Below the pieces are notes generated by a model. The model saw only the letters and a program-made list of their open reading frames with translations, was not told the DNA's origin and did not search any database. Both the position numbers and the translations under genes were made by a program. 37,061 bases of DNA from Parvularculaceae bacterium (GTDB lineage Bacteria > Pseudomonadota > Alphaproteobacteria > Caulobacterales > Parvularculaceae): positions 1 to 37,061 of the forward strand of contig JAJFFU010000224.1 in the NCBI GenBank assembly GCA_021776465.1, given 5' to 3'. Position 1 is the first letter of the stretch. Every line of letters starts with the position of its first letter. This document shows, piece after piece, positions 9,011-16,099 of this stretch.

Positions 9011-9952
9011 ATGAAATTACCGATCATGCGGCCGCCATTAGAGGCGGTTCTATTTGGTTTTGAACGGATTGGCATGGTGATTCGCATCGCCTGGCTGCCG
9101 ATCCTGATCGTTCTACTATTCTATGGCGGCGCATTGTTTGCGCTGGGCGGCGCAGGTTTGAACGCAGTGGATATTACGGGGTCCGATCCGGAAGAGGCCT
9201 TTGCGGCAGCCTTTGCGAATGGCGGTTTTATCACCGGTTACGTTTTTCTCAGCACGCTCGCACCACTCGCTACAATGCTGATCTTGTCGTGCGTCTATGT
9301 GGCGGTGATACGTGCGTCGACATTTGCGTTTTTCGAACCGCCGTCATTGCCTTTTTACTTCGCTCTTGGGCCGCGCGAATTGCGCTATTTCGCGACGCAG
9401 TTTTTTTACGGGATGATCATTGCGATTTCGGCGATGGTTATGGTTGCCGTCGTCGCTGGTGTCATCGGACTAACAGCCGTCGCATCGCAAGCCATAGACG
9501 GACGGGCGAGCGCGTTAATCATTGCCCCGGGCGCATTCGCAGCGATCTGGGTTTTCCTGGTTTGGTTGTGGATCATTCTACGGTTGTTGCCAGTGTTGCC
9601 GATTGCTGCGGTGGAAAACCGGATATCATTTGGCGACGCCTGGAAAATGACAAAGGGACAATTCTGGCGGCTACTCCTCTCCGGCGCAATGTTCGTTTCG
9701 ATTTTGCAGAGCGTTATATTCATCCTGTTTTTTATATTTTTTATTCCCGCCGGGATTATGATCGGATTGTTGGCGCTCGCCGGCTTTGGCGTTGTCGGGC
9801 CTGTCGCTTTTGTCTTGTTCGCGTTTCTGGCGCTGCTGCTCGTGCCAGCGGTGATTGCGCTCGTCTCATTCGGCCTTGCCGCAGAAGCTGCGTTTCCGGC
9901 GCGGGTTTACGCTTATCTTTCCGATTGCGGAGATGACTGCCGCATCTATTAG
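9011..9952 (+). CDS. Polytopic inner-membrane protein, unknown function
   Basis: This 313-residue protein is dominated by hydrophobic helices. At least five to six membrane segments can be seen, for example IAWLPILIVLLFYGGALFAL, the SAMVMVAVVAGVIGLTAVA region, WVFLVWLWIILRLLPVLPI, and a long C-terminal hydrophobic pair rich in Phe, Ile and Leu. A soluble loop with RISFGDAWKMTKGQFWRLL sits between helices. It resembles uncharacterised alphaproteobacterial membrane proteins and I cannot assign a function. The frame extends to a TTG at 8945, but ATG 9011 begins the natural MKLPIMRPP lead-in to the first helix and is preceded by a GGGCGGGG purine tract. It converges with the alcohol dehydrogenase gene, stops 9 bp apart. 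Confidence 0.75.
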   Translation: MKLPIMRPPLEAVLFGFERIGMVIRIAWLPILIVLLFYGGALFALGGAGLNAVDITGSDPEEAFAAAFANGGFITGYVFLSTLAPLATMLILSCVYVAVIRASTFAFFEPPSLPFYFALGPRELRYFATQFFYGMIIAISAMVMVAVVAGVIGLTAVASQAIDGRASALIIAPGAFAAIWVFLVWLWIILRLLPVLPIAAVENRISFGDAWKMTKGQFWRLLLSGAMFVSILQSVIFILFFIFFIPAGIMIGLLALAGFGVVGPVAFVLFAFLALLLVPAVIALVSFGLAAEAAFPARVYAYLSDCGDDCRIY

Positions 9953-9961
9953 GCCAGCGCC

Positions 9962-11107
9962 CTAGAGCACGTCCGCATACATAGCGAGGGCATCGTCATA
10001 GGTAACGGTCCGCGGATTATTTTGCAGGAGACGCTGACCTTTCATAGCGTCTTCGGCCATGCGCGGCAGGTCATTGTGGGATATGCCCAGCTGCGATAAG
10101 CGCCGCTCAACACCGGTTGCTTCGACAATTTCGACAATGCGCTTGATAAAGGCGTCGCATTTATGCGCGTTCGATCCAACTGAACCGGGTGCGATCACAT
10201 CGGCAAGCTCGGCATATTGATGATCCGCTTTCGGTGCGTTGAACCTAAGGACCGGCTCCAGCATCAGGGAATTCGAAAGTCCGTGCGGTACATGAAAAAT
10301 ACCGCCCAGCGGATAAGCCATGCCGTGAACCGCGCCGACGGGTGAATTGGCAAAGGCTTGCCCCGCGAGCATGGCGCCTAGCATCATGGCTTCGCGGGCG
10401 CCCCGGTCGCCGGGCTTTTTACACGCCGTGACAATGTTCGATGAAAGTTGCCGCAAGGCCTCCCGGGCGAGGGCGTCCGACACAGGGTTCTTGCGGTGAA
10501 TATTTGTGTAGGCCTCGATCGCGTGAACCATGGCGTCGATGCCGGTTGCGGCCGTGACATGGCGCGGCAGGCCGAGCGTCAATTCCGGATCAAGTATGGC
10601 GACATCCGGGTAAAGCGCATTGTCGACCACACCGATTTTGGTGTCGTCTTCTTTGGTGATGACGGAGATGGGGGTGACTTCCGAACCCGTGCCTGCTGTC
10701 GTGGGGCAGAGGATAAGTGGCGCGCGCTTATCCGTCACTATGTCCATTCCATAGATGTCTTCGAGCGATTGGCTCGACTTCATCAACACAGCAACGACTT
10801 TTGCCGTATCCATGGAGGATCCGCCGCCGAGGCCGATAACGCCGTCGGCGCCGTGAGCGCGGGCCGCATTGACCGCTTCGTTTACCTTCGCGGCGGGAGG
10901 GTCCGCGGCAACATCGTCAAAGAGAAGGATTGAAAGGCCGGCGGCTTCGAGGCTTTGGATAAGCGGTTCGACTAGGCCGGCGTCTATCAGGCCTTTGTCT
11001 GTCAACAAGATCGGCCGCTTGCTCCGCGCCGCGACGAGATCGCCAAGACCTTTGGTCGCGCCAGATTGGAAGATGATCTCTGGTGTTGTGTGAAAGGTAA
11101 AGTTCAT
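9962..11107 (-). CDS. Iron-containing alcohol dehydrogenase (type III)
   Basis: This 381-residue NAD(P)-dependent dehydrogenase belongs to the Fe-ADH family. Seen: the nucleotide-binding GLGGGSSMDTAK motif at about residues 92-103; TTAGTGSEVTP at about 136-146; and metal ligands D191 and H195 in GIDAMVHAIEAY plus H261 and H275 in AVHGMAYPLGGIFHVPHG. All four ligands are present, so it should be active. The frame reaches 11161, but ATG 11107 starts the conserved MNFTF N-terminus and leaves 37 bp to the amidohydrolase stop upstream. As the last gene of the BASS/amidohydrolase run it may oxidise or reduce an alcohol or aldehyde released there. The substrate cannot be predicted. Confidence 0.92.
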   Translation of the reverse strand: MNFTFHTTPEIIFQSGATKGLGDLVAARSKRPILLTDKGLIDAGLVEPLIQSLEAAGLSILLFDDVAADPPAAKVNEAVNAARAHGADGVIGLGGGSSMDTAKVVAVLMKSSQSLEDIYGMDIVTDKRAPLILCPTTAGTGSEVTPISVITKEDDTKIGVVDNALYPDVAILDPELTLGLPRHVTAATGIDAMVHAIEAYTNIHRKNPVSDALAREALRQLSSNIVTACKKPGDRGAREAMMLGAMLAGQAFANSPVGAVHGMAYPLGGIFHVPHGLSNSLMLEPVLRFNAPKADHQYAELADVIAPGSVGSNAHKCDAFIKRIVEIVEATGVERRLSQLGISHNDLPRMAEDAMKGQRLLQNNPRTVTYDDALAMYADVL

Positions 11108-11144
11108 GATCCCAACTTCAGTGTAAGGCGCATTGAATATTTGA

Positions 11145-12896
11145 TCAGCCAAACCGTACAAGCCGTCCGGGCCGTGCGTCGGTTACCTCGTCATTGGCGA
11201 CCACTTGTTCGCCGGCGACGAGTGTTGCGCGATAGCCGGAAACCGGTTGCAGCAGTCGCTGGCCGCCGGCGGGAAGGTCCTGAACCATACGCGGCGGGCC
11301 GAGATGCAAATGTTGATGATCAATAACGTTGATGTCGGCGCGCATCCCGACGCGCAGCCGTCCGCGATCTTTCAGGCCCAGATAATCGGCGCCGTTGGCG
11401 GTTAGCATCTGGATGGCGCGTTCAATCGGGATGCGGCCTTCGGCGCGGTCGCGCGTCCAATGGGTCAACAGGTAAGTTGGAAAGCTTGCATCGCAAATGG
11501 TGCTCACATGAGCGCCGCCATCAGATAGCCCCGGCAATGCCGCCGGATGTGTAATCATGGTACGGACGTTTTCGTAGTTGAATTCGGTGTAATTGTAGAT
11601 CGGGAAATAGATGAACTGATGTCCGTCCAGTTCAAGCAGCGTATCGTAGAGTTTTTCCATTGCCGAGACGCCGTCGCGCCGGGCTTCGGCGCCAAGGGAA
11701 CGGTCTTGCGGTTGTTCGTAATCCGGGTTCTCGCCTAGTCGGAAAAACTTGTTCGCGACAAGTTCGATTGCGGCGATCATTGTGTCGGCGATAGGCGGCA
11801 CGGATGAGCCTTCGCCTGCGAGCGTGACTGGCTTTTCTGCGAGGCATTTCTCTTTGAACGCCGGCTCGCGCATGATGCGCACGCGTTCGTCGAGCGGCTT
11901 GTCCTTGATCTCGATATAGGAAGGTTGCGCCATCATTGGGTGGAACGTGCATTGCAACCCTTGAAAAACGCCGATGGCGCGGGGCGCAGCCTGCACATGG
12001 AATGGCACGCCATCACTGTTGAGGCGTTCTGTCTCCGCTAAAATTCGTTTCCAGTCTTCTGGCGCCATATCCCGTTGCATCAGCGAAATCGATGCGGGCC
12101 GGCCGCCGGCGCGGACAAACGCTTCGACGATCGCAAATTCATCATCGAACTGATCGCCCTCGCGTTCGAGGTTAAAGTCATTGACGATCTGCAGAACGCC
12201 GTGATCGAGGCCGTCAAATGCAGATGCAATGCCCGTCAGTTCCTTCGCGCTTGCCTCTGCGCTCGGGGTCCAGTCGCCATCAGCCGTGCGGTGCACGTCC
12301 GTGCGGCCAATTGAAAAGCCAGCCGCGCCTGCCGCGAGCGCCTCGTGCACAATGGAACGCATCTTCGCGATATCGTCATCGGTCGCCTGTTCAAATGCGC
12401 TCGCCCGTTCGCCCATAGCGTAGACGCGAACAGGATCATGCCCAATCATCACGCCGAAATCGATCGTATGGGGAATAGCGTCGATAGCGTTCATGTAGTC
12501 AGGGAAACTTTCCCAGTTCCAGGAAAGCCCTTCGTGAAGCGCCGTGCCGGGAATGTCTTCAACGCCCTCCATCAACCGCACCAACCGGTCATGATCGGCT
12601 TCATGAACCGGTGCGAAGCCGATGCCGCAATTACCCATCAGAAGCGTCGTCACGCCGTGATTGACTGAGGGGCGCAGTTCTTCGTCCCAGGAAATCTGCC
12701 CGTCATAATGCGTATGCAGATCAACGAAGCCCGGCGTGACGATTGCACCATCAGCGTCGATGGTCCGGTCAGCCGTTTCAGCGCATTTGCCAATTTCGGC
12801 AATGCGGCCGTCCTTGATACCGATATTTGCATGCACAGGCGCGCCGCCATCGCCGTCGTAGATGATGCCGCCCTTGATAATGACGTCGAAGCTCAT
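11145..12896 (-). CDS. N-acyl-D-amino-acid deacylase-like amidohydrolase
   Basis: This 583-residue metallo-dependent hydrolase has the D-aminoacylase layout: a small beta domain at the N-terminus, a TIM barrel starting with TPGFVDLHTHYDGQ (HxH at about residues 61-63), and GNCGIGFAP, whose Cys (about 90) is the unusual metal ligand of D-aminoacylases. SDGGAHVS late in the barrel supplies the conserved Asp, and a C-terminal beta segment (ADINVIDHQHL) closes the fold. Enzymes of this group cleave N-acyl-D-amino acids or related amides. The start is ATG 12896, with AAAGG upstream. The ATG overlaps the TGA of the BASS transporter gene by 4 bp (ATGA), so the two are translationally coupled, suggesting that the transported compound or its product is the substrate. 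Confidence 0.88.
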   Translation of the reverse strand: MSFDVIIKGGIIYDGDGGAPVHANIGIKDGRIAEIGKCAETADRTIDADGAIVTPGFVDLHTHYDGQISWDEELRPSVNHGVTTLLMGNCGIGFAPVHEADHDRLVRLMEGVEDIPGTALHEGLSWNWESFPDYMNAIDAIPHTIDFGVMIGHDPVRVYAMGERASAFEQATDDDIAKMRSIVHEALAAGAAGFSIGRTDVHRTADGDWTPSAEASAKELTGIASAFDGLDHGVLQIVNDFNLEREGDQFDDEFAIVEAFVRAGGRPASISLMQRDMAPEDWKRILAETERLNSDGVPFHVQAAPRAIGVFQGLQCTFHPMMAQPSYIEIKDKPLDERVRIMREPAFKEKCLAEKPVTLAGEGSSVPPIADTMIAAIELVANKFFRLGENPDYEQPQDRSLGAEARRDGVSAMEKLYDTLLELDGHQFIYFPIYNYTEFNYENVRTMITHPAALPGLSDGGAHVSTICDASFPTYLLTHWTRDRAEGRIPIERAIQMLTANGADYLGLKDRGRLRVGMRADINVIDHQHLHLGPPRMVQDLPAGGQRLLQPVSGYRATLVAGEQVVANDEVTDARPGRLVRFG

Positions 12897-13810
12897 GGCG
12901 TCGCCTTTCGTTGGTCGATCATTCGGAACAGCAAGATCATAATACCGCCGGACAGGAAGTGCCAAACGCCCCATACAGCTGCGATGGCTGCTGCGCCGCC
13001 GATCCCTTGCATCTGCGCGAGTAACAAGACGACGGCGAGACCGGCGTTCTGGATACCAACCTCAAATGTCAGCGCGCGCCGTTGGCCAGGCGCAGCGCCG
13101 AGCAGGCGCCCTGCAACTGCGCCGGTCGCAAAGGCGGCAGCATTGTGCAGCGCGACAGGGATTAAAATGAGGGCCCAGGCCGGCAGCAGCAGGGGCAGAA
13201 AATCGATTGTGCCAGCGATGATTACCCACGCCAGAATGCCTGCGCCGAACAGCGCCAGCGGCTTGCGCAAGCGCTCAGCCAACGCTGGCCGCCAATGCGC
13301 CGCGGCCATGCCGGCAGCGAGAGGGGCTGCAAGCATCAGCGTTGTTTGCGCGATGAACGCGGCGCGGTTGAAGTCGATCGTGTCCAATAAATCCGCCGTA
13401 GGCGGATATAGCCCTGACCAGAATAGGATTGCGGCCGGCGTCCACAATGCAGCGATGACGCTTGATCCGGCAGTGAGTGAAACCGAATAGGCAACAGCGC
13501 CGCGGGCCGACCAGCTCATGAAGTTTGAGACATTGCCGCCGGGACAGGCCGCGACGACGATCATGCCGAGCGCGACGGATGGCGCCGGGTTGATGATTGA
13601 TGCAAGCAAAAGCGTCACCGCGGGCAGGGCGATCATCTGCGCCGCCAGTCCACCGAAAAACAATTTCGGCTCGCCTTTCAGGAAACGAAAATGTTCTGGC
13701 TTCAGGCCCAGCGCTATTGCGAACATCATGATCATGATGGCGCCGGCGAGCATGCGCTGCGCCGTTGGATCAAGTGCGATCGTCAGCCCGTCAAGGGTTT
13801 CAGGTGTCAC
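12893..13810 (-). CDS. Bile acid:sodium symporter (BASS/SBF) family transporter
   Basis: This 305-residue protein has about nine to ten hydrophobic segments and the BASS signature ACPGGNVSNFMSW near residues 88-100, which forms part of the sodium site in characterised members. BASS proteins take up organic anions such as bile acids, pyruvate, pantoate or glucosinolate precursors with Na+. Its stop overlaps the start of the amidohydrolase gene, so uptake and hydrolysis are likely linked. It starts 16 bp after the DUF3429 gene stop. The substrate is unknown; N-acylated amino acids or amidated organic acids would fit the neighbour, as inference. Confidence 0.88.
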   Translation of the reverse strand: MTPETLDGLTIALDPTAQRMLAGAIMIMMFAIALGLKPEHFRFLKGEPKLFFGGLAAQMIALPAVTLLLASIINPAPSVALGMIVVAACPGGNVSNFMSWSARGAVAYSVSLTAGSSVIAALWTPAAILFWSGLYPPTADLLDTIDFNRAAFIAQTTLMLAAPLAAGMAAAHWRPALAERLRKPLALFGAGILAWVIIAGTIDFLPLLLPAWALILIPVALHNAAAFATGAVAGRLLGAAPGQRRALTFEVGIQNAGLAVVLLLAQMQGIGGAAAIAAVWGVWHFLSGGIMILLFRMIDQRKATP

Positions 13811-13826
13811 CGGCGCGTGCGTTCGA

Positions 13827-14306
13827 TCATGCGGTAACGGTTTTCAGAAATGCGAGCAGAAATGAAACCGTCATCAAGATCGTCAGCGGCGTTCGCACGC
13901 CGAGATACCAGTCGGGCGCGCCGGATCCGCGACGCGTCGCACGCAGATCATCCCATAGAAGGAGCGGGAGGGCGATGATGACAATCAAAAAGCGCGTGAA
14001 TGTATCCTCAAGCAGAAAAACCGGAAACGCCATCAACAATGGAATAACGCCGCCAAGCAGGCTGAAAAAGCTGGGACCATCCGGGCGCATAACTGCAACG
14101 CCCCATCGGACGCCGCCAAAAAAGACAACCAGTGCACCGCCATAGATAAGCATCAATTGCGTTGCGCCAGCGCCGAGGTCGGTCGGCCGCAACCAGATCA
14201 GCAGCGCTGCGATAATCGGGGGAAGCGCCCCGGCATAAGCCAGAACTGCGGCTGACTGGGGAAGGCCGTTTTGCCCGGTTCGAACGGTGTTGCCTGCTTC
14301 TGTCAT
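13827..14306 (-). CDS. DUF3429 family membrane protein
   Basis: This 159-residue protein has about four to five membrane helices and the DUF3429 hallmark LIYGGALVVFFGGVRWG around residues 54-70. The family is widespread in proteobacteria and its function is unknown. The start at 14306 has AGGGAGAT 6 bases upstream; the frame runs on to 14378, but the extra 24 residues overlap the upstream gene and lack support. It lies 38 bp after the TIGR02186 gene and 16 bp before the BASS transporter gene, inside a same-strand run. Confidence 0.85.
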   Translation of the reverse strand: MTEAGNTVRTGQNGLPQSAAVLAYAGALPPIIAALLIWLRPTDLGAGATQLMLIYGGALVVFFGGVRWGVAVMRPDGPSFFSLLGGVIPLLMAFPVFLLEDTFTRFLIVIIALPLLLWDDLRATRRGSGAPDWYLGVRTPLTILMTVSFLLAFLKTVTA

Positions 14307-14344
14307 GGCGATCTCCCTTGAAAAAGCGAATGAAACGCAACTTC

Positions 14345-15091
14345 TTATGATTTGCGAAACGCAAGGCCTGCAATCCACCCCGCCAACAGCGACACGGCGA
14401 CGCAGAGAAGACCGTATAGCACTGGTCGCTGGTGGGCGAGATCATATATCCGCCTTTCCAGCCCGACCTTGTTGACCCGCAATGCTGCGGAATCGCGGTT
14501 TATCATGACGCCGTCGCGATAGAGATAGACGTCGACCGTGTACTCCCCGACCGGCGTATTCGCGGGCAGCGCAGCCTGGATCGTGAAGAGCGCGCCTTTT
14601 AAAAAGGAAACGCCGCCAATACTGTCCTGATACCGGCCCTGTGTTTCGAGCGCATCAACGAATGCGGCATGAAACGGGTGGGCGGCGTCTGTGTCTGCAT
14701 AAAGATCGATAGCGCCAATATTATCGACACCCAGTTCATATTTGGCCTGATCGGGAAGCGGGGCAATATCACTGATCCGGCGCGTCGCGCTGGTGGCGTA
14801 AAAGCGCGGGGCGTTTTCAATTGTAGTGGGCGCGCCGGGCAACCAGATGATGCCGCGCTGTTCGAGCGGGCGGACGTTGAAGTCGCCAGTCGGACCATTG
14901 ATCACTGCAATGATGTCGTAATCGTCGGCTTTGCCGTCCGCGCCGGTCACGGCGCCGAATAATGTGAGCTCCGCGCCAGCAAAATTTGCATCGACTTCGA
15001 CGCGATCGTCGGCGAGCGCCACGGCGATGTCCGCAGCATATGCAGGCGTGGCGATCACCAAAAACAACAGAATTAAATTGAGCGCTCTCAC
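14345..15091 (-). CDS. TIGR02186 family protein, partner of TauE/SafE permease
   Basis: This 248-residue protein has a signal peptide (RALNLILLFLVIATPAYA), a periplasmic beta-rich domain (DDRVEVDANFAGAELTLFGAV, the family signature), and a C-terminal membrane helix (VLYGLLCVAVSLLAGWIAGLAF) followed by a basic tail. TIGR02186 proteins are conserved in alphaproteobacteria and usually lie next to a TauE/SafE anion permease; their function is not known. The start is GTG 15091, overlapping the permease TGA as GTGA, with GGAG 9 bases upstream. The frame extends further, but that extension would lie inside the permease gene. The topology suggests a periplasmic accessory subunit. Confidence 0.87.
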   Translation of the reverse strand: MRALNLILLFLVIATPAYAADIAVALADDRVEVDANFAGAELTLFGAVTGADGKADDYDIIAVINGPTGDFNVRPLEQRGIIWLPGAPTTIENAPRFYATSATRRISDIAPLPDQAKYELGVDNIGAIDLYADTDAAHPFHAAFVDALETQGRYQDSIGGVSFLKGALFTIQAALPANTPVGEYTVDVYLYRDGVMINRDSAALRVNKVGLERRIYDLAHQRPVLYGLLCVAVSLLAGWIAGLAFRKS

Positions 15092-16002
15092 AATGCTGGC
15101 TCCACGACGAAGAGTGCGGTCGGGGGCAATGCAAGATCGAAAAAGAGGCGCGCGCAAACCGCCAGAACGATGAGTGCAAGGAGCGCGCGCAACTGTTCGC
15201 CTTTTAAGCGACGCCCGGCGCGGGCGCCGATCTGGGCGCCGATCACGCCGCCGGTAAGCAGCAACAGTGCGAGGAGGATATCAACGGTCTGGTTCGCAGC
15301 CGCATGCAATACGGTGGCGATCGCGGTGACGAAGATGATCTGAAACAGCGACGTGCCGATAACGACCTTGGTTGGCATATTGAGAATATACAGCATCGCC
15401 GGAACCATAACGAAACCGCCGCCGACACCCATGATGGCTGCGAGGACGCCAACCAAGAACCCGAGGATGATCGGGGGGATAGGGCTGATATAAAGACCGG
15501 AGCGGCGAAAGCGCATGGCGAAGGGCATCGCCGCCATCCATTCGGCGCTACGGTGTTTGCGCCGCGTCCGCTTTGCCTTTGGGTCTCGCAACAAGGCCCG
15601 CAGCGATTCCATTAACATCAAAAGACCGATAGCGCCGAGGAAGACGACATAGGCAATCGATATAAAACTTTCGATCTGGCCGATGGCGCGGAAATATCGG
15701 AAAATCATGATGCCGATGACGGCGCCGACGGCGCCGCCGGCGACGAGAAATCCGCCCATCTGTAAATCGACGGTCTTGCGGCGAAAATGCGCAAGAACAC
15801 CGGAGACGGACGACGCGACGATCTGAGAGGCTTCGGTGCCGACGGCGACAGCGGGCGGCACGCCGTAAAAAATCAACAGCGGCGTCATCAGAAAGCCGCC
15901 GCCGACGCCAAACATGCCAGACAGGAAGCCGACCGCTGCCCCGAGAAATACGATGACAAACGGATCAACGGTGATCTCCGCAATTGGGAGATAAATCTGC
16001 AT
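15088..16002 (-). CDS. TauE/SafE family sulfite/organosulfonate exporter-like permease
   Basis: This 304-residue membrane protein shows the two-fold repeat of the family: VFLGAAVGFLSGMFGVGGGFLMTPLL near the N-terminus and FLVGVLAAIMGVGGGFVMVPAMLY near residues 185-210, each with the glycine-rich GVGGG motif. There are about eight helices. TauE/SafE proteins move sulfite, sulfoacetate or similar small anions; the direction and ion cannot be read from sequence. It is translationally coupled to the TIGR02186 gene and begins the six-gene minus-strand run. It lies 97 bp downstream of the PodJ-like gene. Confidence 0.9.
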   Translation of the reverse strand: MQIYLPIAEITVDPFVIVFLGAAVGFLSGMFGVGGGFLMTPLLIFYGVPPAVAVGTEASQIVASSVSGVLAHFRRKTVDLQMGGFLVAGGAVGAVIGIMIFRYFRAIGQIESFISIAYVVFLGAIGLLMLMESLRALLRDPKAKRTRRKHRSAEWMAAMPFAMRFRRSGLYISPIPPIILGFLVGVLAAIMGVGGGFVMVPAMLYILNMPTKVVIGTSLFQIIFVTAIATVLHAAANQTVDILLALLLLTGGVIGAQIGARAGRRLKGEQLRALLALIVLAVCARLFFDLALPPTALFVVEPAL

Positions 16003-16099
16003 AATGCGCGCTAGCCTGTCGAACGCCCCCGGGCGTTTTTCTTATAGGCTGCGTTTTGCGCTGTGCAAGGCAAGGCCGACTGCAAGGCGACGCCGTCGG

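Noticed and set aside
12708-13490. A 260-codon plus-strand frame opposite the BASS transporter and amidohydrolase genes
   Set aside because: It overlaps two well-supported genes on the other strand and its product is low-complexity Ala/Arg/Ser-rich.
16023-16040. Possible terminator (ACGCC...GGCGT followed by Ts) between TauE/SafE and the PodJ-like gene
   Set aside because: The T-run is on the plus strand, where no gene ends; on the minus strand there is no T-run. The stem is only about 5 bp.
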